Shown: piece by piece, positions 1 through 8,801 of the stretch
Position numbering within the stretch: the stretch's first letter is position 1
Layout: every line of letters begins with the position of its first letter
Translations under genes and position numbers: made by a program
Source of the DNA: Tropicimonas isoalkanivorans
GTDB lineage: Bacteria; Pseudomonadota; Alphaproteobacteria; Rhodobacterales; Rhodobacteraceae
Length of the DNA: 64,000 nucleotides
Direction of reading: 5' to 3'
Assembly: GCF_900112335.1 (NCBI RefSeq)
Contig: NZ_FOLG01000001.1
Span: 310,001 to 374,000, forward strand
Notes under the pieces: model-generated
Databases searched by the model: none
What the model was told of the DNA's origin: nothing
The model's input: the letters and a program-made list of their open reading frames with translations, nothing else

Positions 1-674
1 CAGCCCTTACGGTAATGCTCGGCGGGCGCGCCACGGGCGAGCCGGACCGGCAGGACTTTGATCGCTGCCTCCGGCAAAACGCATTTCTTCTCGCAGATGC
101 CGCAGCCGGTGCAGGCGTCTGCGTGGACGGTGGGGGCGAAGATGGCGTGATGGCCCGAGCGCTCGTTGTGGCGCATCTCCAGCGTGATCGCCTCGTCGAT
201 CATCGGGCAGACCCGGTAGCAGACATCGCACCGCAGTCCGAGGAAGTTCAGGCAGTTCTCCTGATCGACGAGCACCGCCGTGCCCATCTTTGCGTTCTCG
301 ATATCGGTAAGGCTCTTGTCCAGCGCCCCCGTCGGGCAGGCGGCGACGCAGGGAATATCGTCACACATCTCGCAGGGGATCTCGCGAGCGGTGAAAAAAG
401 GCGTGCCAGTGGCCGGGCCGTTCTGGCCGAGGTCGGCCAGAACCAGCGTGTCATACGGGCAATCGCGCACGCAGAGGCCGCAACGGATACAGGCGGCGAG
501 GAAATCGTCCTCGCCGAGCGCACCCGGTGGGCGGATCGCCTGGTCCGGAAGCGCCTTGGCCTCTCGCGCCACATAGGCCAGGAGCGATCCCGCGACCGCA
601 CAGCCCGCCGCCATGCGGGCGCTGTCGGTCAGGAACCGACGGCGATCGACCTTATGTGGCTTGGCGGCGGCCAT
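1..674 (-). CDS. napG: Ferredoxin-type protein NapG (3' end outside the window)
   Basis: Periplasmic iron-sulfur protein that, in Nap systems of this type, passes electrons from the membrane protein NapH towards the nitrate reductase. I translated the minus strand from the ATG at 674; 224 codons run to the window edge with no stop, so the C-terminus is missing. The N-terminus carries a twin-arginine motif (RRRFLT) and a hydrophobic stretch, a Tat signal. Four [4Fe-4S] motifs follow in order: [26 protein letters not shown], a longer [17 protein letters not shown] cluster, and [12 protein letters not shown]. This four-cluster plan fits NapG better than NapF. It starts 29 bases after the napA stop, so it belongs to the same transcript. 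napH, napB and napC would be expected just left of the window. Confidence 0.93.
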   Translation of the reverse strand, partial: MAAAKPHKVDRRRFLTDSARMAAGCAVAGSLLAYVAREAKALPDQAIRPPGALGEDDFLAACIRCGLCVRDCPYDTLVLADLGQNGPATGTPFFTAREIPCEMCDDIPCVAACPTGALDKSLTDIENAKMGTAVLVDQENCLNFLGLRCDVCYRVCPMIDEAITLEMRHNERSGHHAIFAPTVHADACTGCGICEKKCVLPEAAIKVLPVRLARGAPAEHYRKG

Positions 675-703
675 GGCGTGCTCCCGGGTTCAGGCGTTTG
701 GGC

Positions 704-3196
704 TCAGGCCCGTTCCACCTTGCAGGCGCATTTCTTGAAATCGGTCTCTTTCGACAGCGGGCAGGTCGCGTCGAGTGTCAGCTTGTTGGTCAGCTGCCCC
801 TCGTCGAACCAGGGCATGAAGACCAGCCCGCGCGGCACCTTATTGCGGCCACGGGTCTCCAGCCGGCTCAGCACCTCGCCCCGGCGGGTGGAAATCGAGA
901 TCTCCTGCCCGCGCCGAAGGCCGCGATCGCGCGCGTCGTCGGGGTGCATGAACACCACCGCCGCCGGATAGGACCGGTGCAGTTCCGGCACCCTGCGGGT
1001 CATGGAGCCGGAGTGCCAATGCTCCAGAACGCGCCCGGTGCAGAGCCAGAGATCGTATTCCTCGTCCGGCACCTCGACCGGCGCCTCGTAGGGGGCGAAG
1101 ATGATCTTGGCGCGGCCGTCCTTGTGGCCGTAGAACTTCACGCCCTCGCCTTCCTTCACGTAGGGGTCATAGCCCTCCCGGAAGCGATAGAGCGTCTCCT
1201 GCCCGTCCACCACCGGCCAGCGCAGGCCGCGGGCCTGGTGGTACATCTCGAACGGGGCGAGGTCGTGGGCATGGCCCCGGCCGAAGGACGCGTATTCCTC
1301 GAACAGCCCCTTCTGGACGTAGTAGCCGAAGTGCTCGCTCTCGTCGTTGTCGAAACCCTCGGCCACCTCGGAGACGGGGAACTTGTTGACCACGCCGTTC
1401 TCGAAAAGCACCTCGTAGAGCGTCTTGCCTGCGTGTTCGGGCATGGTAGCAACCAATTCCTCGCCCCAGGCCTCCTCTACCGTGAACCGCTTGGCAAACT
1501 CCATCACCTGCCAGACGTCCGATTTCGCCTCGCCCGGCGCCTTCACCTGCTGGCGCCAGAACTGCGTCCGGCGCTCGGCGTTGCCGTAGGCGCCTTCCTT
1601 TTCCACCCACATGGCGGTGGGCAGGATCAGGTCCGCCGCGAGACCAGTGACGGTCGGATAGGGGTCCGAGACGGTGATGAACGTCTCGGAGTTCCGATAC
1701 CCGGGGAACCCCTCCTCGTTCATGTTGGGCGCGGCCTGAAGGTTGTTGTTGCACTGCACCCAGTGGCACTTCAACTCGCCGTCCTTGAGCTTGCGGTGTT
1801 GCAGCACCGCGTGGAAGCCAGGCTTGGGCGGGATCGTGCCCTCGGGGATGTTCCAGGCCGTCTCGCAGATCTTCCGATGCTCGTCGTTGGCCACCACCAT
1901 GTCGGCGGGCAGCCGGTGAGCGAAGGTGCCGACTTCGCGCGCGGTGCCGCAGGCGGAGGGCTGGCCGGTCAGCGAGAACGGCGAGTTGCCGGGCTCGGAA
2001 ATCTTGCCGGTGAGCAGGTGGACATTGTACATCAACCCGTTCACCCAGGAGCCGCGCTGGTGCTGGTTGAACCCCATCGTCCAGAGGCTCATCACCTTGC
2101 GGTTCGGGTCCGCATACTGCTGTGCGAGCCGTTCAAGCTGCGCCGCCGGCACGCCGGACATCTCGCTGGCCTTCTCGACGGTGTATTCGGAGACCATCTC
2201 GGCGTATTCGTCAAAGGTGATCGGGGTCAACTTGCCGGAGTTGGGGTTGGCGGCCGATGCCTGGCGCGGGTCGTCGTCGCGCAGGCCATAGCCGATGTCG
2301 GTATCCGTCTTGGTGAAATTGACGTTGGCGTTGACGAAGTCCCAGTTCACCGCGTCGTTCTGGATGATGTAGTTCGCGATGTAGTTCAGGATCGCGAGGT
2401 CCGCGTGCGGCGTGAAGATTATGCCGTTGTCGGCCAGTTCATAGCAGCGATGCTCGAAGGTCGAGAGGACATGCACCTCGCATCCGGGCTTGGTCAGACG
2501 GGTGTCGGTGAGGCGCGACCACAGGATCGGGTGCATCTCGGCCATGTTGGAGCCCCAGAGCACGAATGTGTCGGCGTGCTCCAGATCGTCATAGCACCCC
2601 ATCGGCTCGTCGATGCCGAAGGCGCGGATGAATCCCACCACGGCGGAGGCCATGCAATGCCGTGCGTTGGGGTCGATGTTGTTGGACCTGAGACCCGCCT
2701 TCATGAACTTGGCGGCGGCATAGCCCTCCCAGACCGTCCACTGGCCGGACCCGAAGATGGAGACGCCTGCCCCGCCCTTCTCCTTCAGCGCCGCCTTCCA
2801 CTTCTCGGCCATCACGTCGAAGGCCTCGTCCCAGGAGACCGGCTCGAATTCGCCGTTCTTGTCGAAGACCCCGTTCGATTTGCGCAGCATCGGCGTCGTC
2901 AGGCGGTCCTGGCCGTACATGATCTTGGACAGGAAATAGCCCTTGATGCAGTTGAGCCCCCGGTTCACTGGCGCGTCCGGGTCGCCCTGCGTGGCCACCA
3001 CGCGGCCATCCTTGGTGCCCACAAGCACCGAGCAGCCGGTGCCGCAGAACCGGCAAGCGGCCTTGTCCCACCGAATGTCCGGGGTGCGCACCTGCGCCTC
3101 GGCCGGCGCGAGCGGCAGGGTGATGCCCGCGGCAGAGGCGGTCGCAACGGCGGCGGTGGATTTCAGGAATGTCCGGCGGGAGTCCGACATCGTCAT
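704..3196 (-). CDS. napA: Periplasmic nitrate reductase, molybdopterin catalytic subunit NapA
   Basis: Catalytic subunit that reduces nitrate to nitrite in the periplasm using a bis-MGD molybdenum centre and one [4Fe-4S] cluster. The 830-residue length is normal. A Tat signal is present (SRRTFLK near residue 7, then an Ala-rich hydrophobic stretch ending near residue 34). The cluster ligands are Cys48, Cys51, Cys55 (CRFCGTGC) and Cys83 (LNCIKG). The likely molybdenum ligand is Cys181 in RHCMASA. The C-terminal MGD-binding segment includes [20 protein letters not shown]. It lies 15 bases after napD and is followed by napG. Alternatives such as assimilatory NasA are unlikely because of the Tat signal and the napF/D/G neighbours. 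Confidence 0.97.
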   Translation of the reverse strand: MTMSDSRRTFLKSTAAVATASAAGITLPLAPAEAQVRTPDIRWDKAACRFCGTGCSVLVGTKDGRVVATQGDPDAPVNRGLNCIKGYFLSKIMYGQDRLTTPMLRKSNGVFDKNGEFEPVSWDEAFDVMAEKWKAALKEKGGAGVSIFGSGQWTVWEGYAAAKFMKAGLRSNNIDPNARHCMASAVVGFIRAFGIDEPMGCYDDLEHADTFVLWGSNMAEMHPILWSRLTDTRLTKPGCEVHVLSTFEHRCYELADNGIIFTPHADLAILNYIANYIIQNDAVNWDFVNANVNFTKTDTDIGYGLRDDDPRQASAANPNSGKLTPITFDEYAEMVSEYTVEKASEMSGVPAAQLERLAQQYADPNRKVMSLWTMGFNQHQRGSWVNGLMYNVHLLTGKISEPGNSPFSLTGQPSACGTAREVGTFAHRLPADMVVANDEHRKICETAWNIPEGTIPPKPGFHAVLQHRKLKDGELKCHWVQCNNNLQAAPNMNEEGFPGYRNSETFITVSDPYPTVTGLAADLILPTAMWVEKEGAYGNAERRTQFWRQQVKAPGEAKSDVWQVMEFAKRFTVEEAWGEELVATMPEHAGKTLYEVLFENGVVNKFPVSEVAEGFDNDESEHFGYYVQKGLFEEYASFGRGHAHDLAPFEMYHQARGLRWPVVDGQETLYRFREGYDPYVKEGEGVKFYGHKDGRAKIIFAPYEAPVEVPDEEYDLWLCTGRVLEHWHSGSMTRRVPELHRSYPAAVVFMHPDDARDRGLRRGQEISISTRRGEVLSRLETRGRNKVPRGLVFMPWFDEGQLTNKLTLDATCPLSKETDFKKCACKVERA

Positions 3197-3211
3197 GGGC
3201 TTGGCTCCGGT

Positions 3212-3493
3212 TCAGGGGGTGCTAGGGGCAGAGACCGGCTGCGGCCGGCTCTCGCCGTCCTCAAGGTCCTCGAAATGGTGATAGGTCAGGGTGAGCGAGA
3301 TCACCCCGGGGATCTGGTGCAGCGCCATGATGATCTCCGAGGCGCGCGCGTCGGCGGTATCCTCGACGACAACCACGAGGCGCTCGTCCTCGGTCACGGC
3401 ATGGACTTCCACGCCCGCCATTCCGGCGGCGGTCTGCCGGACGGTCTGCCCCTGTCCGGGCGCGGCGTGGAGGAGGCAACCACAAATATTCAT
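3212..3493 (-). CDS. napD: NapA maturation chaperone NapD
   Basis: Cytoplasmic chaperone that binds the Tat signal of NapA until cofactor insertion is complete. The frame can be read much further upstream, but the ATG at 3493 gives a 93-residue protein beginning MNICGCLLHA, the right size and pattern for NapD. This start overlaps the napF stop in an ATGA arrangement, which points to translational coupling. The family's small ferredoxin-like fold is suggested by the alternation VEVHAVTEDERLVVVVED and the helix ASEIIMALHQIPGVISLTLTYHH. The C-terminal 15 residues are acidic and Pro-rich, and look dispensable. Confidence 0.9.
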   Translation of the reverse strand: MNICGCLLHAAPGQGQTVRQTAAGMAGVEVHAVTEDERLVVVVEDTADARASEIIMALHQIPGVISLTLTYHHFEDLEDGESRPQPVSAPSTP

Positions 3494-3999
3494 GCGCAGA
3501 GCTCCGTATCCATCGGGCGGGACCGGCCGCGGGTGAGCGACACCGCCGCCGCCGGACAAATCGCGATGCAGGCACCGCAGCCCGTGCAAGCCACGTCGTC
3601 GATGATCGGCCGCGCGTTGCCACCGACTTCCAGCCGAAACCGGATGGCGCGGGCGTCGCAGGCATCCTCGCAAGCGCGACAGGCCGTGCGGTTCAACGAC
3701 AGGCAGTCGGCGGAGACGGACGCCCGCCACGGCCAGTCCGCCACCCGTTCCTCCGCCAGCGCATCCGTTGGGCAGGCCCGGGCGCAATCGCCGCAAAGCG
3801 TGCAGGCGCGGCGGGAGAGATCCAGTTGCACTGCCCCGCGATTGTCCGTGTGAATGATTGCCTCCAGACAAGCGGCCGCGCAGTCGCCGCAGCCCGTACA
3901 AGCAGCCGCAAATCCGCCCTCCAGCGCGCCGGGCGGCCGAAGCACACTCGGTGCGGAGCGTCCTCCAAGGAACTCCCTGCGACTTTTTCCGGATACCAT
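3490..3999 (-). CDS. napF: Ferredoxin-type protein NapF
   Basis: Cytoplasmic iron-sulfur protein of 169 residues, thought from enteric homologues to interact with NapA during cofactor or cluster assembly. Three clear [4Fe-4S] motifs are visible: CTGCGDCAAACL, CTLCGDCARACP and CTGCGACIAICP, with a fourth Cys-rich stretch CRACEDACDA between the second and third. The N-terminus SRREFLGG looks like a degenerate twin-arginine motif but no hydrophobic signal core follows, as is usual for NapF. It is the first gene of the nap operon, 59 bases from an FNR box, and its stop overlaps the napD start. Confidence 0.93.
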   Translation of the reverse strand: MVSGKSRREFLGGRSAPSVLRPPGALEGGFAAACTGCGDCAAACLEAIIHTDNRGAVQLDLSRRACTLCGDCARACPTDALAEERVADWPWRASVSADCLSLNRTACRACEDACDARAIRFRLEVGGNARPIIDDVACTGCGACIAICPAAAVSLTRGRSRPMDTELCA

Positions 4000-4030
4000 A
4001 CGTTTTACTCTGCCGATATTTTGCGCAGTT

Positions 4031-4071
4031 TATGTACTGAACATTTCTTAGGCAACGTTGATGAATATCAA
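4031..4071 (-). promoter_or_regulatory. FNR/Anr-type box and promoter of the nap operon
   Basis: A perfect FNR-family site TTGATGAATATCAA lies at 4058-4071, symmetric in both half-sites. On the minus strand a -10-like hexamer TACATA lies at 4036-4031. The implied transcription start (about 4024) puts the centre of the site near -41, the spacing of class II FNR activation. The start codon of napF follows about 25 bases further on. The element faces napF; the divergent plus-strand gene begins 177 bases away. FNR, FnrL, Anr, Dnr or NnrR could all use such a site. Confidence 0.85.
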
Positions 4072-4247
4072 AGAAGGTGAAGAATCCGGCCGATATCGGT
4101 AAGAAAACCGCAGGCCGACCATTCGGCGGCAAGTTGCGGCCGCCGGCGTCCGTACGCCCGCCAGTTCGTGCGTGCTGCGGGTCGCGCTAGCCGCCGTCGC
4201 GCGCCACCCGTCAGGTGGCTTCAATGTAACGTCGTTGGAGGAAAGAC

Positions 4248-4508
4248 ATGCTCGACATCCTCGGCCTCATCGCCGGCAACATCTTGAACTTGCCGGGGAT
4301 TCTCGGCCTCGCGCTTGGCATGACGACCCGGCAGCCGATCATCGGCGCCGTTCTTGGCGCGCTTGTCGGCGTCGTGTCGACCTACATCTTCTTCACCGAT
4401 CTGGGCATATCCCAACTCGCCTCGCCCGAGCTGACCATCGCGGTCATCATCGGCGCGATGTTCGGCGCCCTCGGCAGCTTGATCCGGCGGAAGGGCGCGT
4501 TGGTCTGA
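4248..4508 (+). CDS. Small hydrophobic membrane protein, unknown function
   Basis: An 86-residue protein with a strong ribosome site (GGAGGAAAG, 5 bases before the ATG). It is almost entirely hydrophobic and Gly-rich, with three probable membrane segments: residues about 3-27, 30-48 and 62-80, ending in a positively charged tail (IRRKG). Repeated GALxG motifs (IGAVLGALVGVV, IIGAMFGALGSL) suggest tightly packed helices, reminiscent of small transglycosylase-associated or glycine-zipper membrane proteins. I do not recognise the family with certainty. It stands alone between the nap promoter and a convergent dehydrogenase gene. Confidence 0.75.
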   Translation: MLDILGLIAGNILNLPGILGLALGMTTRQPIIGAVLGALVGVVSTYIFFTDLGISQLASPELTIAVIIGAMFGALGSLIRRKGALV

Positions 4509-4521
4509 TTGCCGTTACAGG

Positions 4522-4542
4522 CCCGGGCGCGAGATGCCCGGG
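4522..4542. terminator. Hairpin between convergent genes, possible terminator
   Basis: A 7-bp GC stem (CCCGGGC / GCCCGGG) with a 7-base loop lies 14 bases after the small membrane protein gene and before the stop of the opposing dehydrogenase. No T tract follows on either strand, so it would be a weak or Rho-assisted terminator. Confidence 0.4.
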
Positions 4543-4577
4543 ACTCGCCATCGACGGCCGGGCGCTGCCCCCTGCCC

Positions 4578-5450
4578 CTACTCGAAGCGACGCAACCGGC
4601 GGATCAGGCTGGACGTGTCCCAGCGTCCGCCGCCCATGTTCTGAACGTCCTTGTAGAACTGATCCACCAGCGCGGTCACCGGCAGGCTGGCCCCGGTCTC
4701 GTTTGCCGTCGCAAGGCAGATCCCGAGATCCTTGCGCATCCAATCCACCGCGAATCCGTGGTCGAACTTGTCGTCCAGCATGGTTTCGTAACGGTTGGAC
4801 ATCTGCCAGGAGCCGGCTGCCCCCTGGCTGATCACCTCCACGACGGCGCGCCCGTCGAGCCCTGCCTTTTCGGCAAAGTGCAGCGCTTCGGACAGGCCCT
4901 GGACGAGCCCCGCGATGGCGATCTGGTTGCAGGCCTTGGTCATCTGGCCCGCCCCGCTGTCGCCAAGGCGGCGGCAGATCTTGGCATAGGCGTCGATCAC
5001 CGGCTCGGCCCGCGCGTAGGCATCCGCGTCCCCGCCGCACATGACCGAAAGCTGGCCGTTCTCCGCCCCCGCCTGTCCGCCAGAGATCGGCGCGTCGACG
5101 AACGCGACGCCCCGCTGCTGTGCCGCCGCGGCCATCTCGCGCGTCACCATCGCCGAAACCGTGGTGTGGTCGACAAAGACGGCACCTGACTCCATCGCGC
5201 CGAGTGCGCCGTCCTCGCCGGTGCAGACCTGCCGCAAATCGTCGTCGTTGCCGACGCAGGACATCACGAACTCCGCCCCCGCCGCGGCCTCCGCCGGGGT
5301 CGCCGCTTGCGCGCCGCCGTGTTCGGCCACCCACGCTTCGGTCTTCGCCGCCGTCCGGTTGTACACGGTCACCTCGTGGCCGGCCTTCGCGAGATGCCCT
5401 GCCATCGGATAGCCCATCACGCCCAAGCCCAAAAACGCTACCTTCGCCAT
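4578..5450 (-). CDS. NAD(P)-dependent beta-hydroxyacid dehydrogenase (3-hydroxyisobutyrate dehydrogenase family)
   Basis: Cytosolic oxidoreductase of 290 residues in the family that includes 3-hydroxyisobutyrate dehydrogenase, tartronate semialdehyde reductase and GLYR. The N-terminal Rossmann fold shows GLGVMGYPMAGHLAKAGH. The substrate-binding signature is DAPISGGQAGAENGQLSVMC, and the catalytic lysine is expected in GQMTKACNQI. I take the ATG at 5450 because AGGAAA sits about 6 bases ahead; a GTG one codon earlier is closer to the ribosome site. It is a single-gene unit. The exact substrate cannot be told from sequence; valine catabolism genes are not nearby. Confidence 0.85.
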   Translation of the reverse strand: MAKVAFLGLGVMGYPMAGHLAKAGHEVTVYNRTAAKTEAWVAEHGGAQAATPAEAAAGAEFVMSCVGNDDDLRQVCTGEDGALGAMESGAVFVDHTTVSAMVTREMAAAAQQRGVAFVDAPISGGQAGAENGQLSVMCGGDADAYARAEPVIDAYAKICRRLGDSGAGQMTKACNQIAIAGLVQGLSEALHFAEKAGLDGRAVVEVISQGAAGSWQMSNRYETMLDDKFDHGFAVDWMRKDLGICLATANETGASLPVTALVDQFYKDVQNMGGGRWDTSSLIRRLRRFE

Positions 5451-5590
5451 CACATTTCCTTTCGTTGACCTTGCTTCGTCGCCGGGCGCAGCGCAAACGA
5501 GCCGCGAGGCGGTTCCCTGCGCCCGCCGGGCGCTTTAGGGTCACACCAGACCTACCCGGCTGAGGGCGGCGGTCAATAGAGAGGGGCAGG

Positions 5591-8053
5591 ATGGTTCGGG
5601 TATTCCGTTGGACGCTGCGGCTGTTCACACTTGTCGTGGCGTTGGCTGCGGCCGCCGCGGCGCTGGTCTATTATTTCGCGGCAAGCTCCCTGCCGGACTA
5701 TTCCGCGAACTACACGCTGGACGGCCTGACCGCCCCCGTGGAGATCGTGCGCGACAACGCCGACGTGCCCCACATCTTCGGCCAGACCGATGAAGACGTG
5801 TTCTTCGGCCTTGGATTCGCCCACGCGCAGGACCGGCTGTGGCAGATGACGCTGCTGCGCCGCACCGTGCAGGGCCGGCTGTCCGAACTCTTCGGCCCGC
5901 GCACCGTGCAGACCGACGAACTGATGCGCCGGCTGGACCTTTACCGGCTGGCGAGCCGTTCCGTTTCGGCGCAGGACGCGGACACCCAGGCCGCGCTGAA
6001 GGCCTATGCCGCGGGGGTCAACGCGTGGATCGAGACGGTCAACGCCGAGGCCCTGGGCCGTGGGGCGCCCGAATTCTTCCTTTTCACGCCCGAGATCGCC
6101 CCTTGGCAGCCCGCCGACTCGATTGCCGTCGCCAAACTGATGGCGCTCGACATGACCCCGCACATGCAGAACGAAGTCCTCCGCGCCCGCGCCTCGCTGA
6201 CGCTTTCTTCGGAGCGGCTGGCCGACCTGATGCCGGACGTGCCCAAAGGGCTCGAGGGTGCGCTGCCGACCGATTACGGCGCACTGTTCCCCGACCTGCC
6301 CAAGATTGCGCGCGCGTCCACCTGGGAGCCGGGGCCGCTCATGCCGGTTGGCCCGCCGGCATTTGCCGGTGCCTCGAACGCCTGGGCCGCCGCGCCGGAC
6401 CGCTCCGCCGCGGGCGGCACGCTGCTTGCCAACGACCCCCACATGGCGCTCACCGCCCCCACCATCTGGTACCTCGCCCGGCTGGAGCTTTCGAGCGGAG
6501 GCGTGATCGGCGGCACCCTGCCCGGCGTGCCGATGGTGTTGACCGGGCGGTCCGACAAGCTCGGCTGGGGCATCACCGTGGCCTACGCCGACGATCAGGA
6601 CCTCTATATGGAGGAGTTGAACCCCGCCGACCGGCAGGAGTATCGCACCCCCGACGGCTGGCAAAAGTTCCGCACTGAGCGCTCCATCATTCGCGTCGCC
6701 GAGGAGCCGCCCGTCACCATCACCTTGCGCTGGACGGAAAACGGCCCCGTCCTGCCCGGCAGCCATTTCGACCTCGCGCAGGTCACGCCCAGGGGCCACG
6801 TCGCCGCGCTGGCGTGGACGGGCCTTTCCCCAGAGGACCGGTCCATGTCCGCCGGGCTGAAATTGATGCGCGCCAAATCAGTCGAAGAAGGCATGGAAGC
6901 GGGTCGCGATTTCGTCGCCCCCGCTCTCAACGTGACACTGGCGGATAGCGAATCGGTCGCGCTGCAGCTCTTTGGCGTCGTCCCCGAGCGGGACGCGGCG
7001 CATTACAGCAAGGGGCGGATGCCCTCGCTTGGCTGGCAAACCGAGAACCGATGGAAAGGTCGGCGGCCGTATGAGACCAACGCCCGCATCGCCAATCCGG
7101 CCGCCGGCATCCTCGGCAACACCAACAACCGCATCACCGAGGCGCCCTTCCCCGACAATATCAGCTTCCTGTGGGGCGATACGCAGCGCATCCAGCGGTG
7201 GCGCAAGCTGATGGCGGAGCGGGAGGTGCATACCCGCGAGAGCTTCATCGCCGCCCAGCTCGACACCGTCTCCGTCACTGCCCGATCCCTGTTGCCGTTG
7301 ATCGCGCGGGATCTCTGGTACACCGGAGAGGCTGCACCCGACGGCACACCGGAGCGTCAGCGGCAGGTCGCCTTGCAACTCCTCGCCAACTGGAACGGCG
7401 AGATGAACGAGCACCTGCCGGAGCCGCTGATCTATGCTGCGTGGCTGCGGCAACTGCAGCAGAAGCTGATCGTGGACGAGATCGGGCCCCTGTCGCTGGA
7501 GTTCACACACCCCGATCCGATCTTTCTGGAGCGTGTGTTCCGCAACATCGACGGTGCCGCCGCCTGGTGCGACATCAAGCAGACCACCATCACCGAGACC
7601 TGCACAGACACCGCCCGGATCGCGCTGGACGAAGCGCTGCTCTGGATCGGGGAGCGGTACGGCACGTCGCTGGAAAGCCTTCGGTGGGGCGATGCGCACG
7701 AAGCCCGGCACGACCACCTGGTTCTCGGCAACGTGCCCATCCTGCAGTGGTTCGTGAACATTCGCCAATCGACCTCGGGCGGCGACAATACGTTGCAACG
7801 CGGACTGACCAAGGGAGATATGCCCGCCCCCTTCGCCAATGTGCACGCGGCGGGGTACCGGGGGGTCTATGACTTCGCAGACCCGGATTCCTCCGTCTTC
7901 ATCACCGCGACCGGTCAATCCGGGCACCCGCTGAGCCGCCACTACGACGACCTCGGCGCGTTGTGGCGGCAGGGCGAATACATCCCCATGTCACTCAACC
8001 CCGAACTGGCGCGCGCCGGGGCCGTGGGGATCACCACGCTCTCTCCGCGTTAA
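5591..8053 (+). CDS. Penicillin acylase family (Ntn hydrolase) protein
   Basis: An 820-residue secreted or membrane-anchored amidase precursor. An N-terminal hydrophobic segment (residues about 12-30) should export it. After the alpha region comes the self-cleavage site and N-terminal nucleophile of the beta chain, Ser262 in AGASNAWAAA, followed by LLANDPHM. A later GNTNNRIT motif matches the oxyanion-region Asn of the family. Members cleave amide bonds of beta-lactams, N-acyl-homoserine lactones or other acyl amides. The divergence from PvdQ or penicillin G acylase cannot be judged here, so the substrate is open. It stands alone, 82 bases before a VOC gene on the same strand. Confidence 0.88.
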   Translation: MVRVFRWTLRLFTLVVALAAAAAALVYYFAASSLPDYSANYTLDGLTAPVEIVRDNADVPHIFGQTDEDVFFGLGFAHAQDRLWQMTLLRRTVQGRLSELFGPRTVQTDELMRRLDLYRLASRSVSAQDADTQAALKAYAAGVNAWIETVNAEALGRGAPEFFLFTPEIAPWQPADSIAVAKLMALDMTPHMQNEVLRARASLTLSSERLADLMPDVPKGLEGALPTDYGALFPDLPKIARASTWEPGPLMPVGPPAFAGASNAWAAAPDRSAAGGTLLANDPHMALTAPTIWYLARLELSSGGVIGGTLPGVPMVLTGRSDKLGWGITVAYADDQDLYMEELNPADRQEYRTPDGWQKFRTERSIIRVAEEPPVTITLRWTENGPVLPGSHFDLAQVTPRGHVAALAWTGLSPEDRSMSAGLKLMRAKSVEEGMEAGRDFVAPALNVTLADSESVALQLFGVVPERDAAHYSKGRMPSLGWQTENRWKGRRPYETNARIANPAAGILGNTNNRITEAPFPDNISFLWGDTQRIQRWRKLMAEREVHTRESFIAAQLDTVSVTARSLLPLIARDLWYTGEAAPDGTPERQRQVALQLLANWNGEMNEHLPEPLIYAAWLRQLQQKLIVDEIGPLSLEFTHPDPIFLERVFRNIDGAAAWCDIKQTTITETCTDTARIALDEALLWIGERYGTSLESLRWGDAHEARHDHLVLGNVPILQWFVNIRQSTSGGDNTLQRGLTKGDMPAPFANVHAAGYRGVYDFADPDSSVFITATGQSGHPLSRHYDDLGALWRQGEYIPMSLNPELARAGAVGITTLSPR

Positions 8054-8135
8054 CGCACGGGCCCTCTGCGCGTCCGCAGGCTCCGGCACGGCTGGAATCC
8101 GTGTAAACTCCGGAACACGCAAAAAGGAGCTCCCT

Positions 8136-8654
8136 ATGACCCCGCCCGTCAATCCTGCGACCCGGATCGGTCACGTACATCTGAAGGTCGCCGATCTGGA
8201 GCGTGCCATCGCGTTCTATTCTGGAGTCCTCGGGTTCGAGGTGCAGCAGCGCTACGGGCGCGGCGCGGCCTTTCTCTCGGCCGGCGGCTATCACCACCAC
8301 ATTGGGCTGAACACCTGGGAAAGCGCCGGAGGCACCCCGCCGCCGCCGGGGCATACAGGACTCTACCACACGGCCATTCTCTATCCCGATCGCGCGTCTC
8401 TGGCGGATGCCGTGGCGCGTGTTCTCCGTGCCGGCGTTCCGCTGGATGGTGCCGCCGACCACGGGGTCAGCGAGGCCGTCTATCTGCGCGATCCGGACGG
8501 AAACGGCGTGGAGCTTTACCGCGACCGGGCGCCGGAGGATTGGCCCCGCGACGATGACGGGGCGCTGGCCATGGGAAACTGGCCGCTCGACGTGGCGGCC
8601 CTGGTGAATGAGGCGGCGAGCGCCACCGGCCCCGAAGGTACGGAAACAGCCTGA
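8136..8654 (+). CDS. VOC family protein, ring-cleavage dioxygenase/glyoxalase-like (CatE type)
   Basis: A 172-residue vicinal-oxygen-chelate protein with ribosome site AAGGAG 7 bases before the ATG. The first beta-alpha-beta-beta-beta module starts IGHVHLKVADLERAIAFY and continues with GGYHHHIGLNTW; the second has HTAILYPDR and ends with GVELYRDR, supplying the usual His/His/Glu metal ligands. CatE-type proteins with this layout are often labelled catechol-2,3-dioxygenase, but most have untested substrates. It may be co-transcribed with the upstream acylase gene, though the 82-base gap leaves this open. Confidence 0.82.
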   Translation: MTPPVNPATRIGHVHLKVADLERAIAFYSGVLGFEVQQRYGRGAAFLSAGGYHHHIGLNTWESAGGTPPPPGHTGLYHTAILYPDRASLADAVARVLRAGVPLDGAADHGVSEAVYLRDPDGNGVELYRDRAPEDWPRDDDGALAMGNWPLDVAALVNEAASATGPEGTETA

Positions 8655-8801
8655 TCCCGCACAAATGCTCATCGGAGGTCCCCGCCGAACCCGCCCCATC
8701 TTCGCCGGCATCGTGAAGAAACTGTGGCGGCCACGCCCAACAAATGCCGCGAGAAAGTGCCATGCAGGTCGTCATCACTCTTTTAGGGACTGGAGATCGC
8801 G

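Noticed and set aside
527-3853. A very long plus-strand open frame (over 1100 codons) opposite napA/napD/napF.
   Set aside because: It is antisense to clear nap genes, rich in His/Arg/Gly/Pro with no domain, and typical of GC-rich shadow frames. Similar long frames opposite nuoL, nuoM and nuoG were rejected for the same reason.
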